A program made the translations under genes and the position numbers. Of a stretch of DNA of 64,000 nucleotides, positions 53,934 through 63,255 are shown piece by piece (within the stretch, counting starts at the first letter, position 1; every line of letters begins with the position of its first letter). Location of the stretch: NCBI RefSeq assembly GCF_001667115.1, contig NZ_LZIJ01000073.1, forward strand, positions 1-64,000, read 5' to 3'. This DNA is from Mycobacterium sp. 852002-51163_SCH5372311. GTDB taxonomy: Bacteria > Actinomycetota > Actinomycetes > Mycobacteriales > Mycobacteriaceae. Under the pieces are notes generated by a model, which searched no databases, was not told where the DNA came from, and saw only the letters and a list, made by a program, of their open reading frames with translations.

Positions 53934-54137
53934 ATGCCACAGGGAACTGTGAAGTGGTTCAACGCGGAGAAGGGGTTCGGCTTTATCGCCCCTGAAGATG
54001 GTTCCGCGGATGTGTTTGTCCACTACACGGAGATCCAGGGTTCGGGCTTCCGCACCCTTGAAGAAAACCAGAAGGTCGAGTTCGAGATCGGCCACAGCCC
54101 TAAGGGCCCCCAGGCCACCGGCGTCCGTTCCGTCTAA
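53934..54137 (+). CDS. cspA: Cold-shock protein CspA
   Basis: A 67-residue single OB-fold cold-shock domain. RNP1 is KGFGFIAP and RNP2 is VFVHYTEIQ. It starts [17 protein letters not shown] as the family does. It binds single-stranded RNA/DNA as an RNA chaperone. AAAGGAAAG lies 9 bases upstream of the ATG. It matches Rv3648c in length and position and is followed by a strong terminator. Confidence 0.95.
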   Translation: MPQGTVKWFNAEKGFGFIAPEDGSADVFVHYTEIQGSGFRTLEENQKVEFEIGHSPKGPQATGVRSV

Positions 54138-54154
54138 GCGGGCAGAAGCTGACG

Positions 54155-54183
54155 AAACCCCCCGGCGCGATCCGGGGGGTTTT
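54155..54183 (+). terminator. Rho-independent terminator of cspA
   Basis: An 11-bp perfect stem (54155-54165 with 54172-54182) encloses a 6-base loop and runs into a T-tract, TTTTCG. It begins 18 bases after the cspA stop. One of the few textbook terminators in the window. Confidence 0.9.
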
Positions 54184-54268
54184 CGTTTTGGTCCATCCGG
54201 CGCGAGGCAGCACCGCCGCGCCGAAAACTTCAAGCCGCAGCTCGGCTCGCTGGCCTACTGTCGGTGAC

Positions 54269-54859
54269 GTGAGCCAGCTTTCCTTCTTCACCGCAGAGTC
54301 GGTACCGCCCGCGGTCGCCGATCTCGCCGGTGTGCTGGCGGCCACTGGTCAGATCGTGCTTGTCACCAGCGGCGATATTCAGGGCGCCCGGCTCTCGGTG
54401 GTGGTCGAGCAGCCCTGGCGCGCAGAGGCGCTGGCCGAGATGATCCGCGAAGCCGGTTTGGCGCCCGAGATCACCCGCACCGAGGAAGACACCCCGCTGG
54501 TCAGGACGGAAGTCAGCCCGCTGTTGCGCCCGATCGCCGCCGAATGGACGCGTGGCGCGGTCAAGACGGTGCCGCCGCGCTGGCTGCCGGGCCCGCGGGA
54601 ACTGCGAGCGTGGACCCTGGCGGCGGGAAGCCCAGAGGCCGACCGCTACCTGCTGGGTCTGGATCCACACGCGCCGGACACCCATTCGCCGCTCGCGTCG
54701 GCGTTGATGCGGGTCGGCATCGCGCCTACTTTGATCGGCACTCGCGGAGCTCGGCCCGCCCTGCGGATCAGCGGCCGACGCCGGCTATCGCGCCTGGTAG
54801 AGAACGTAGGGGAACCGCCTGATAGCGCGGACGCGTTGTCGCAGTGGCCGCGGGTTTAG
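54269..54859 (+). CDS. Conserved actinobacterial protein of unknown function (Rv3647c-like)
   Basis: 196 residues from GTG 54269, starting VSQLSFFTAESVPPAVADLAG. Segments LRPIAAEWTRGAVKTVPPRW and RAWTLAAGSP give the family pattern, but there are no catalytic motifs. It lies between cspA and topA as in M. tuberculosis (192 residues there). The frame extends back to 54188 without similarity. Function unknown. Confidence 0.8.
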   Translation: MSQLSFFTAESVPPAVADLAGVLAATGQIVLVTSGDIQGARLSVVVEQPWRAEALAEMIREAGLAPEITRTEEDTPLVRTEVSPLLRPIAAEWTRGAVKTVPPRWLPGPRELRAWTLAAGSPEADRYLLGLDPHAPDTHSPLASALMRVGIAPTLIGTRGARPALRISGRRRLSRLVENVGEPPDSADALSQWPRV

Positions 54860-55070
54860 CGGTCCGCCGGCATCCCCATTACGGGGAGTCGGTGTGCACC
54901 CAGTTTGCGCGGGCCCACCAAAGGGTGCGAAATTGTCAGGTGCCCGCAGGCGGAGGGACGCCGACGGACCCGGATCTCCTGGATTGCATCTGCACCTCAG
55001 GGCCGACCGTTATCCCTGCTACGGGTGGTCCCGTCGGGGGCCGGAACACAGAGATGGAGCGTAAGCGCAG

Positions 55071-57875
55071 TTGCCTGACCCGAGTACCGGAGGCCAGACG
55101 GGCACTACTAGCGGCCGAAATGGGAGCCCACGGCGACTTGTCATTGTCGAGTCGCCGACCAAGGCGCGCAAACTAGCCGGCTACCTGGGCTCGTCTTACA
55201 TCGTCGAGTCCTCTCGAGGGCACATCCGCGATCTGCCACGAGCCGCGGCCGACGTGCCCGCGAAGTTCAAGTCGGAGCCGTGGGCCAGGCTCGGCGTCAA
55301 CGTCGACGCCGACTTCGAACCCCTCTACATCATCAGCCCGGAGAAGAAGAGCACCGTCAGCGAGCTGAGGGGCCTCCTCAAGAGCGTCGACGAGCTGTAT
55401 CTGGCCACAGATGGCGACCGCGAGGGCGAAGCGATCGCGTGGCACCTGTTGGAGACGCTGAAACCGCGCATACCGGTCAAGCGGATGGTTTTCCACGAGA
55501 TCACCGAGCCGGCCATCCTCGAGGCCGCCCAAAACCCCCGCGACCTGGACATCGACCTGGTCGACGCGCAGGAGACCCGCCGCATCCTGGACCGGCTGTA
55601 CGGCTATGAGGTCAGCCCGGTGCTGTGGAAGAAGGTTGCGCCCAAGCTGTCGGCGGGCCGGGTCCAGTCGGTGGCCACCCGCATCATCGTGCAGCGCGAA
55701 CGCGACCGCATGGCGTTCCGCAGCGCCTCCTACTGGGACATTCTGGCCAAGCTGGATGCCAGCGTGTCCGACCCGGAGGCGCAGCCGCCCACTTTCAACG
55801 CCCGGCTGACCAATGTGGACGGCCTGCGCGTGGCCACCGGTCGCGATTTCGACTCGCAAGGCGTATTACGCAAGGCCGACGAAGTGGTGGTGCTGGACGA
55901 GGCGCGCGCGACTGAGCTGGCCGCCGGTTTGCGCGGCGCGCAGCTGACCGTGGCGTCGGCGGAGGAGAAGCCCTACACCCGCCGCCCGTATCCGCCGTTC
56001 ATGACGTCGACGCTGCAGCAGGAAGCGGGTCGCAAGCTGCGGTTCTCCGCGGAGCGGACGATGAGCATCGCTCAGCGGCTCTACGAGAACGGCTACATCA
56101 CCTACATGCGTACCGACTCGACCACGCTGTCGGAGTCGGCTATCAACGCGGCGCGTACCCAGGCGCGTCAGCTCTATGGCGCGGAGTACGTGTCCCCGTC
56201 GCCGCGTCAGTACACCCGCAAGGTGAAGAACGCGCAGGAGGCGCACGAGGGCATCCGGCCCGCCGGCGAGACGTTCGCCACCCCGGACGCGGTACGGCGT
56301 GAACTGGACGGCGACGAATTCCGGCTCTACGAGCTGATCTGGCAGCGCACCGTGGCCTCGCAGATGGCCGACGCGCGCGGCACCACCCTGAGCCTTCGGA
56401 TCGAAGGCCGGTCGGGTGAACAGTCAGTGGTGTTTTCCGCATCTGGGCGCACGCTCACCTTCCCCGGGTTCCTCAAGGCCTACGTCGAGACAGTGGACGA
56501 ACTGGCCGGCGGCGAGGCCGACGACGCCGAGCGCCGGCTGCCGCACCTCACCCGCGGCCAGCGGCTGGACGCGGTCGAGCTGACCCCGGACGGACACGCC
56601 ACCAATCCGCCGGCGCGGTACACCGAGGCTTCGCTGGTCAAAGCGCTCGAGGAGCTGGGTATCGGGCGCCCGTCGACGTATTCGTCGATCATCAAGACCA
56701 TCCAGGACCGGGGCTACGTGTTCAAAAAGGGCAGTGCCCTGGTGCCGTCGTGGGTGGCGTTCGCGGTGACTGGCCTCTTGGAGCAGCATTTCGGCCGGCT
56801 CGTCGACTACGACTTCACCGCGGCAATGGAAGACGAACTCGACGAGATAGCCAACGGGCACGAGCGACGCACCAACTGGCTCAACAACTTCTACTTCGGC
56901 GGGGACCACGGGGTGCCCGATTCGGTGGCCCGCTCGGGTGGCCTCAAGAAACTTGTCGGCGTCAACCTCGAAGGCATCGACGCTCGAGAAGTCAACTCCA
57001 TCAAGCTGTTTGACGACGCGCAGGGTCGGCCCATCTATGTTCGGGTGGGCAAGAACGGGCCTTACCTGGAACGCCTGGTGACCAACGACGACGGCGAGCC
57101 CACGCCGCAGCGCGCCAACCTGAGCGATTCGATCACCCCTGACGAGCTGACGCTCGAAATCGCCGAAGAGCTGTTCGCCACCCCGCAAGAGGGGCGCGTG
57201 CTGGGTGTGGACCCGGCCACCGGCCACGAGATCGTCGCCAAAGACGGCCGGTACGGGCCTTACGTGACCGAGATCCTGCCCGAGCGCCCGGACGACGGTG
57301 ACGAAGGCAACCAGGGCGCGAAGAAGGGCAAAAAACCGACCGGACCGAAACCGCGGACCGGTTCGCTGCTGCGCAGCATGGACCTGCAGACCGTGACGCT
57401 CGAGGACGCATTGAAGCTGCTTTCGCTGCCCCGGGTGGTCGGTGTGGACCCTGCTTCGGGCGAGGAGATCACCGCGCAGAACGGGCGCTATGGCCCATAC
57501 CTGAAGCGCGGCACCGATTCCCGGTCGCTGTCAACCGAAGACCAGATATTCACCATCACTCTCGACGAAGCGCTGAAGATCTACGCCGAGCCGAAACGTT
57601 CCGGCCGGGCAAGCGCCTCAGCGCCGCCGCTGCGTGAGTTGGGCACCGATCCGGCGTCGGGCAAGCCAATGGTGATCAAGGACGGCAGGTTCGGACCCTA
57701 CGTCACCGACGGTGAGACCAACGCCAGCCTGCGCAAAGGCGATGACGTGCTGTCCATCACCGACGAGCGTGCCGCCGAACTGCTGGCCGACCGGCGCGCC
57801 CGCGGTCCCGCGAAGCGGCCGGCCAAACGGACCACCCGCAAGACGCCGGCAAAGAAAGCGGCCAAGCGCAGCTAG
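55071..57875 (+). CDS. topA: DNA topoisomerase I
   Basis: 934 residues, the length of mycobacterial TopA. The N-terminal Toprim domain has VIVESPTKARKLAGYL and DGDREGEAIAW, and the active-site tyrosine is in GYITYMRTDSTTLS (about 345). The C-terminal region has the repeated GxYGPY and FGPYV motifs of actinobacterial TopA domains instead of zinc fingers, and a lysine-rich tail (KRTTRKTPAKKAAKRS) needed for processivity. The start is TTG at 55071. It relaxes negative supercoils and is essential. Its stop overlaps the convergent cyclase gene by 4 bases. Confidence 0.96.
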   Translation: MPDPSTGGQTGTTSGRNGSPRRLVIVESPTKARKLAGYLGSSYIVESSRGHIRDLPRAAADVPAKFKSEPWARLGVNVDADFEPLYIISPEKKSTVSELRGLLKSVDELYLATDGDREGEAIAWHLLETLKPRIPVKRMVFHEITEPAILEAAQNPRDLDIDLVDAQETRRILDRLYGYEVSPVLWKKVAPKLSAGRVQSVATRIIVQRERDRMAFRSASYWDILAKLDASVSDPEAQPPTFNARLTNVDGLRVATGRDFDSQGVLRKADEVVVLDEARATELAAGLRGAQLTVASAEEKPYTRRPYPPFMTSTLQQEAGRKLRFSAERTMSIAQRLYENGYITYMRTDSTTLSESAINAARTQARQLYGAEYVSPSPRQYTRKVKNAQEAHEGIRPAGETFATPDAVRRELDGDEFRLYELIWQRTVASQMADARGTTLSLRIEGRSGEQSVVFSASGRTLTFPGFLKAYVETVDELAGGEADDAERRLPHLTRGQRLDAVELTPDGHATNPPARYTEASLVKALEELGIGRPSTYSSIIKTIQDRGYVFKKGSALVPSWVAFAVTGLLEQHFGRLVDYDFTAAMEDELDEIANGHERRTNWLNNFYFGGDHGVPDSVARSGGLKKLVGVNLEGIDAREVNSIKLFDDAQGRPIYVRVGKNGPYLERLVTNDDGEPTPQRANLSDSITPDELTLEIAEELFATPQEGRVLGVDPATGHEIVAKDGRYGPYVTEILPERPDDGDEGNQGAKKGKKPTGPKPRTGSLLRSMDLQTVTLEDALKLLSLPRVVGVDPASGEEITAQNGRYGPYLKRGTDSRSLSTEDQIFTITLDEALKIYAEPKRSGRASASAPPLRELGTDPASGKPMVIKDGRFGPYVTDGETNASLRKGDDVLSITDERAAELLADRRARGPAKRPAKRTTRKTPAKKAAKRS

Positions 57876-59548
57876 TCGGTAGCGCGAGCAGACGTCTTCT
57901 CGGCAGCGGCCGTCTCGGCGTGGGCAGTCGACACCTCATCTGGATCCGCAAGATTCAGCGGGCGCGCCAGCTGAGTCGGCGCGGCGCGGCCGCGCAGCTC
58001 GACGACTTCGCCCACATCCCAGCACAGGGCCTCGGCGTCGAGCGCGCCACTGACCGCGATCGCCGACGCCAGCACATGGCCTTCCTCGAGTTTGGCGAGC
58101 TCGGTGAGCCGCGCGGCCTCGTTGACCGGGTCACCGATCACGGTGTACTCGAAGCGCGCTTGGGCGCCGATATGGCCTGCGATCGCCCGGCCGGCCGACA
58201 CCCCGATGCCGAACTCGGCGGAACCCAGCACCGGTAGCAGTTCGTCGTGCAGCTCACGCGCTGCGGCCAGCGCCGCGCCGGCGCCGTCGGGATGTTCGAT
58301 CGGCGCGCCGAAAATCGCCAGCGCGGCGTCGCCCTGGAACTTGTTGACGAATCCGCCGTGCCGCCCGACCGTGTCCACCACCACGCGGAAGAACTCGTTG
58401 AGCAGGTGGACCACCTCGGCCGGCGGCTTGGTCGCGGCCAGCTGGGTGGAGCCGACCAGGTCGACGAAAAGCACCGCGACGTCGCGCTCCCGCCCGCCCA
58501 GCTCGGTACCGCGCTCCAGGGCCCGCCGGGCCACGTCCTCGCCGACATAGCGGCCGAACAGGTCACGCAGCCGCTGCCGCTCGGACAGGTCGCGCACCAT
58601 GTCGTTGAAGCCGGCCTGCAGCAGGCCCAGCTCGCTGGCGTCGTAGATCTGCATGTGGGCGTTGTAGTTGCCGCGCTGGACCTCGGACAGTGCCCAGCGC
58701 AGCTGACGCAGCGGGTCGGCGATCGACATCGCCACCAGCAAGGTGCTGACCAGGCCGATGCCCAGCGCCGCCAAAGCCAGCAACAGGATGGGATCGAACA
58801 GCTTCTCGGGTGAGGCCCGCAGCAAGGAAGCCTTGTCGGCGACCACGGCAAGCACGATGGTCAGCAGCGGCACGCCGGTGGACAGAATCCAGGCCAGCAT
58901 CAGCCGCAGGATGACGCCGGGGGCCTGGACGTTTTCCGGCACGCCGCTGCGCAGGGCCGCGACCGCCACCGGCCGCAGCACCCGCTCGGACTGCAGGTAG
59001 CCGATGATCGCGGTCGCGGTGGCGCCCAGGGCGGTGGCGACAGCGACGACGGGCGCGGCGTATCTGGCGACCGACCAGCTGGCGATGATGAATATCGCCC
59101 CGCCGATGGCCCACGACCCCATGCTGATCAGCGTGCGGTAGAAGGGCATCCGCAGCGCGCGGCTGCGCGCCACTTCGGTATCGGCCGGGTCGGACTCGGC
59201 GAGCAGGTTGTCGCGGCGCTGCCAGCGGAAAACCGGCATCAGCAGTTTCACGTTCACCACGAAGCCGGCGAGAAAGACGGCGACCAGTGACGTGACGACG
59301 ATGACTAGGTTCCGCAGTGGCAGGTCCTGCAATTCGACCCGGTCCTGGGGCGGCAGGCCGTAGCGCAGGAAGCCGAGCACGAAAAGGGCGCCGATGATAT
59401 CGGCTTGCAGCATGCTGAGCGAAAACACCGGCCACGGGGTGCGCACCACCCACCGGACGAACCCACTAATCCGCCCGGGCAATGCCGCCTGGGTTGCCAC
59501 GGATCCACCGTATCGGTCGGCGGCGACTTGTCGGAAACTTAAATCCAC
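57872..59548 (-). CDS. Membrane class III adenylate cyclase with HAMP domain (Rv3645-like)
   Basis: 558 residues. Six membrane helices fill the first half (about 30-300), a HAMP linker follows (SIADPLRQLRWALSEVQRGNY), and a C-terminal class III cyclase domain (about 360-540) has FVDLVGSTQLAATKPP with the metal-binding aspartate and KFQGDAALAIFGAP. It makes cAMP, which in this window could act through the Crp-family regulator. It resembles Rv3645, the dominant cyclase in M. tuberculosis and linked to fatty-acid use. GTG at 59548 is the start. Confidence 0.92.
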   Translation of the reverse strand: MDLSFRQVAADRYGGSVATQAALPGRISGFVRWVVRTPWPVFSLSMLQADIIGALFVLGFLRYGLPPQDRVELQDLPLRNLVIVVTSLVAVFLAGFVVNVKLLMPVFRWQRRDNLLAESDPADTEVARSRALRMPFYRTLISMGSWAIGGAIFIIASWSVARYAAPVVAVATALGATATAIIGYLQSERVLRPVAVAALRSGVPENVQAPGVILRLMLAWILSTGVPLLTIVLAVVADKASLLRASPEKLFDPILLLALAALGIGLVSTLLVAMSIADPLRQLRWALSEVQRGNYNAHMQIYDASELGLLQAGFNDMVRDLSERQRLRDLFGRYVGEDVARRALERGTELGGRERDVAVLFVDLVGSTQLAATKPPAEVVHLLNEFFRVVVDTVGRHGGFVNKFQGDAALAIFGAPIEHPDGAGAALAAARELHDELLPVLGSAEFGIGVSAGRAIAGHIGAQARFEYTVIGDPVNEAARLTELAKLEEGHVLASAIAVSGALDAEALCWDVGEVVELRGRAAPTQLARPLNLADPDEVSTAHAETAAAEKTSARATD

Positions 59549-59654
59549 CCCGCAAGTCGCCCGCTGTTGGCGAAAGATGCCGAAAGATCACGGAATTGTC
59601 GCGAAATGGTGGCCGATCGGTATCTGTCATCCGGTCTCACTACTGTTGCCGATG

Positions 59655-60872
59655 ATGTCCGGAGTGTTTACGCGGCTGGTAGGTCAGGAGGCGGTGGAAG
59701 CCGAGCTGCTCGCCGCCGCGCGCGCGGCCCGTGGTGATTCGACTCACAGCTCCGCGGGCGACGGGAATCTGACACATGCGTGGCTCATCACCGGCCCGCC
59801 GGGGTCGGGGCGCTCGGTCGCGGCGCTGTGCTTCGCGGCTGCGCTGCAATGCACTGGGGATGGGGAGCCCGGATGCGGGCGTTGCCGGGCGTGCACGACG
59901 ACAATGGCCGGCACCCACGCCGACGTCCGGCGTGTCATACCCGAAGGCCTGTCCATCGGCGTGGACGATATGCGTGCCATCGTGCAGATTGCCTCGCGCC
60001 GCCCGACCACCGGGCGCCGGCAGATCGTGGTGATCGAGGACGCCGACCGGTTGACCGAAGGTGCCGCGAACGCACTGCTCAAGGTTGTGGAGGAGCCCCC
60101 GCCGTCGACCGTGTTCCTGCTGTGCGCACCCTCGGTCGACCCGGAGGACATCGCGGTCACGCTGCGGTCTCGGTGCAGGCATGTCGCGCTGGTGACGCCG
60201 TCGGCCGCGGCGATCGCGCGGGTCCTGGTAGAAAGCGACGGGCTGGACGCCAATACCGCGCACTGGGCGGCGTCGGTGTGCGGTGGCCATGTGGGCCGGG
60301 CGCGCCGGCTGGCCACCGACCCTGAGGCGCGTCAGCGACGCGAGCGGGCGCTGGGACTGGTGCGGGACGCCGCCGTGCCGTCACGGGCTTATGCGGCCGC
60401 CGAAGAGCTGGTCGCCGCGGCCGAAGCCGAGGCGATAGCCCTGACCGCCGATCGCGCAGAAGCCGAAACCGAGGAACTGCGAACGGCTCTCGGGGCGGGC
60501 GGCACCGGAAAGGGCGCCGCGTCAGCGCTGCGCGGTGCCACCGGGGCGATCAAGGATCTCGAGCGACGGCAGAAGTCACGACAGACGCGGGCGTCGCGTG
60601 ACGCGCTGGATCGGGCGCTGGTGGACTTGGCGACTTACTTCCGGGACGCGTTGGTGATCGCGACTCGGCCTGCCGGGCAAGCCGGCGGCGTGCGGCCCAA
60701 CCACCCCGATATGGCCGACCGGGTGGCGGCCCTGGGGGCCCACGCCCCGCCGGAACGACTGTTGCGCTGCATCGAAGCGGTGCTGGAATGCCGGGAAGCG
60801 CTGGCCGTCAACGTCAAACCCAAGTTCGCGGTCGACGCCATGGTCGCCAGCATCGGCCAGGAACTTGGGTGA
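59655..60872 (+). CDS. holB: DNA polymerase III subunit delta' (HolB)
   Basis: A 405-residue clamp-loader AAA+ subunit. It starts MSGVFTRLVGQEAV; the P-loop is altered (GPPGSGRSVAAL, so ATP hydrolysis is not expected). A zinc-binding set of cysteines is in GEPGCGRCRACT, the sensor-like segment is VVIEDADRLTEGAANALLKV, and SRCRH completes the AAA+ core. The C-terminal half is helical and Ala-rich. ATGs at 59652 and 59655 are tandem. It is followed by tRNA-Thr. Confidence 0.92.
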   Translation: MSGVFTRLVGQEAVEAELLAAARAARGDSTHSSAGDGNLTHAWLITGPPGSGRSVAALCFAAALQCTGDGEPGCGRCRACTTTMAGTHADVRRVIPEGLSIGVDDMRAIVQIASRRPTTGRRQIVVIEDADRLTEGAANALLKVVEEPPPSTVFLLCAPSVDPEDIAVTLRSRCRHVALVTPSAAAIARVLVESDGLDANTAHWAASVCGGHVGRARRLATDPEARQRRERALGLVRDAAVPSRAYAAAEELVAAAEAEAIALTADRAEAETEELRTALGAGGTGKGAASALRGATGAIKDLERRQKSRQTRASRDALDRALVDLATYFRDALVIATRPAGQAGGVRPNHPDMADRVAALGAHAPPERLLRCIEAVLECREALAVNVKPKFAVDAMVASIGQELG

Positions 60873-60916
60873 GTCAGCCCGCCTGCCGTAGACTCGTGCC
60901 GCCCGCGTGAGGGCAT

Positions 60917-60989
60917 GCCGCCTTAGCTCAGTCGGTAGAGCGATTCACTCGTAATGAATAGGTCAGGAGTTCGATTCTCCTAGGCGGCT
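60917..60989 (+). tRNA. tRNA-Thr (anticodon CGT)
   Basis: Acceptor arms GCCGCCT and AGGCGGC pair over 7 bases with discriminator T. The anticodon stem ATTCA/TGAAT holds loop CTCGTAA, giving CGT. The T-arm is AGGAGTTCGATTCTCCT. CCA is not encoded. It marks the end of the synteny with M. tuberculosis in this window. Confidence 0.95.
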
Positions 60990-61073
60990 CTCACTTTTTG
61001 TGGGCGTTGGCGATGCGTCCACGGCGTGAAAGTGCGAGTGCGCCACGCCATCAGCGCTGAGTCAACTGACCGC

Positions 61074-63206
61074 TCAGACCAGCTCGGCGAGCATCGCGGC
61101 GGCGCGCGCCGCACCTTCGGTCTCGACCGGCCGGAAGTGCGTCTGGGCGCCCAGTTCGTCGATGATCGCGGCGGCAAGCCGGTCGGGGTCCGACGCGTCC
61201 GCGTAGCGCATCGCCCGTCCGGCGCCATAGCGATCAAGTCGATGCCGCACGTGGATGTTCTGCTCGAAGTGGTGTTCCAGCGGCACATAGATGAACGGTG
61301 TGCCGGCAGCGGTCAGCTCCATGCAGGTGCTCAGACCACCCTGCACGACGGCCAGATCGCACGCCGCGAGGTAATCGGTGAGATCGGGTACGAACCCGCA
61401 CACTTGCACGCAGGGGCGCCGCGGGACGGAAGCGGGGTCGATACGCGGTCCGGTGACCACCAGAAAATGCAGTGCGGCTTCCCGTCGCTGCGCGATGGCG
61501 GCCACGTCCAGCACCTTGCGCAGCAGGGCCTCGCCCACCGCCGTGCCGCCCACCGTGACGACACACAATCGATCGTCCGGACCGAGCCGCAGCTTGCGGC
61601 GGACCGCGGCCCGTTCGGCCGCCGACGCCGGCATCCGCTCCATCACGTAGCCACTGAACTGGAAGTTCTCCTCGGTCCATGCGCGGATCTCCGGCAGCCC
61701 CGGCCCGAATTTCTCCGGCACCACGTCGTCGGGGTTACCGACGAACACCGACAAGTCCCGCACCGCCGGAAGGCGCGCCCGATGTTCGAGCATCTCGGCG
61801 TTGTAGTCGGCGGTAAGCGCTGCCTCGCGCGGGCCGCCGTCGGGCATCGGCAGCCAGCCGACGAAATCGGTGAGCCAGGCGAACGGGAATTTCTTCAGTC
61901 CGGGGTTCTCGTGCAGGAAGTAGTCGACCTCCCAGGCTTCGTCCGCGATCACCAGATCGGGTGCCTCGTCGCGAACGATCTCGCTGAACAACATGAAGTT
62001 GGCGACCATGATCTCGTCCATTCGCCGGATCGCCTCGAACGCATGCAGGTCGTGTTCGCCGGCCTCGGCCTCGAGGTGCCGCGATTCGCCGAGCAGATAC
62101 CGGGCGGCCGGGTGCACACGCTCCCCGGCCATCTCGAGGATTCTGGTCACCGGATGCTGCGTCAGCCAGCTTACGTCGAGATCCGAACGAGCCCTTTGTA
62201 ATTCGTTGACGATCGCCAAGTCGCGGCGGGCGTGGCCCAGCCCGATCGGCGAGGACAGGTAGAGCACCTGGCGTCGTCGGCGCATCGGGCGGGCCCGGTG
62301 TTTCGGTGGTCCGGACGGCGTGGTCACCGACTCGACGAACTCGCGGATCAATGTGTTGATTTGCACCGGTTTTCGTCCCGGCAGGCCGTGGCCACCGCCT
62401 TCGAACAACGTCAGCGAGCCGCCGGTGAGCCGCGCCAGCTCTTCGCCCACCTGCCAGCGGCGGACACGATCGTCGGTGCCGTGCACAACGTGCACCGGGC
62501 AACGCACCCGGGCCGCAAGCTGTTCCATCGATTCGGCCGGTGGCCCGTCCAGATGAAGGCGGGCGGTGGTGGTGTCGATCAGCGTCTGAGCATCGGTTGT
62601 CATCGACCACCGCATGCTGTCTTCGATCTGTTTGGTGGAATGTGGCTCGGAATTGAGCTGGCGGAAAAAGAATTCGCGGAAATCGGCGTCGTCGTGTTGC
62701 CAATGCATGCGGTTGTACTTCTGCCAGCCGCGCGGATTTGCCGGCTGCGACAGCCAGCGCTCCAGCTCGCGTGCGGGGTTGGCGACTTTGAAGCCACAAG
62801 CCGCGCCGATGGCAAAGATGCCCTGAACGCGTTCGGGGTGGCGGGCCGCGACATGCACGGCCCATGTTGCGCCGCACGAGAATCCAACCAAGACCGCACG
62901 ATCCGTCGACGTCGCGTCGAGCACGGCGACGGCGTCGGCGGCGAACTCGGTGTCGAGATAGGCCGCGGTGCCGCGCGGTCGACCGGACTGCCCGCAGCCG
63001 CGGCCGTCGAACGTGATGACCCGGAAATGCCGGGACAGGAACGGAACCTGCGCCTTCCAGAACCGGGAGTCCACGATCGACCACGTCGGCAACAGCAGCA
63101 CGGTGACCGGCCCTTCGCCGTAAATGTCGTAGTGCAGCGAAACGCCCTCGCGCACCGCGTTACCCGACGTGTCCGGTGGACGGGCCCGCTGCTGCTCGGC
63201 CCTCAT
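61074..63206 (-). CDS. Alpha/beta hydrolase fused to a MurG/UGT-like glycosyltransferase
   Basis: A 710-residue two-domain protein from ATG 63206 (the frame to 63278 adds 24 unlike residues). The N-terminal alpha/beta hydrolase (about 20-295) has nucleophile Ser in GFSCGATWAV, acid in GTDDRVRRW and base in GGGHGLPGRK. The C-terminal GT-B-like half (about 310-710) starts YLSSPIGLGHARRDL and has the donor-site motif VQGGLSTCMELTAAGTPFIYVP. Each domain is complete. The fusion suggests deacylation coupled to sugar transfer on one substrate, perhaps a glycolipid or natural product; this is inference. A methyltransferase gene lies 49 bases upstream on the same strand. Confidence 0.85.
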   Translation of the reverse strand: MRAEQQRARPPDTSGNAVREGVSLHYDIYGEGPVTVLLLPTWSIVDSRFWKAQVPFLSRHFRVITFDGRGCGQSGRPRGTAAYLDTEFAADAVAVLDATSTDRAVLVGFSCGATWAVHVAARHPERVQGIFAIGAACGFKVANPARELERWLSQPANPRGWQKYNRMHWQHDDADFREFFFRQLNSEPHSTKQIEDSMRWSMTTDAQTLIDTTTARLHLDGPPAESMEQLAARVRCPVHVVHGTDDRVRRWQVGEELARLTGGSLTLFEGGGHGLPGRKPVQINTLIREFVESVTTPSGPPKHRARPMRRRRQVLYLSSPIGLGHARRDLAIVNELQRARSDLDVSWLTQHPVTRILEMAGERVHPAARYLLGESRHLEAEAGEHDLHAFEAIRRMDEIMVANFMLFSEIVRDEAPDLVIADEAWEVDYFLHENPGLKKFPFAWLTDFVGWLPMPDGGPREAALTADYNAEMLEHRARLPAVRDLSVFVGNPDDVVPEKFGPGLPEIRAWTEENFQFSGYVMERMPASAAERAAVRRKLRLGPDDRLCVVTVGGTAVGEALLRKVLDVAAIAQRREAALHFLVVTGPRIDPASVPRRPCVQVCGFVPDLTDYLAACDLAVVQGGLSTCMELTAAGTPFIYVPLEHHFEQNIHVRHRLDRYGAGRAMRYADASDPDRLAAAIIDELGAQTHFRPVETEGAARAAAMLAELV

Positions 63207-63255
63207 CTGCTCATCTTCGCGCGTTCGCCGGACGTCACGCCAGAGTGGCGTCCGG

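Noticed and set aside
53654-61094. Large plus- or minus-strand frames opposite topA, the cyclase and holB
   Set aside because: All lie antisense to genes with conserved active sites and carry no recognisable domains.
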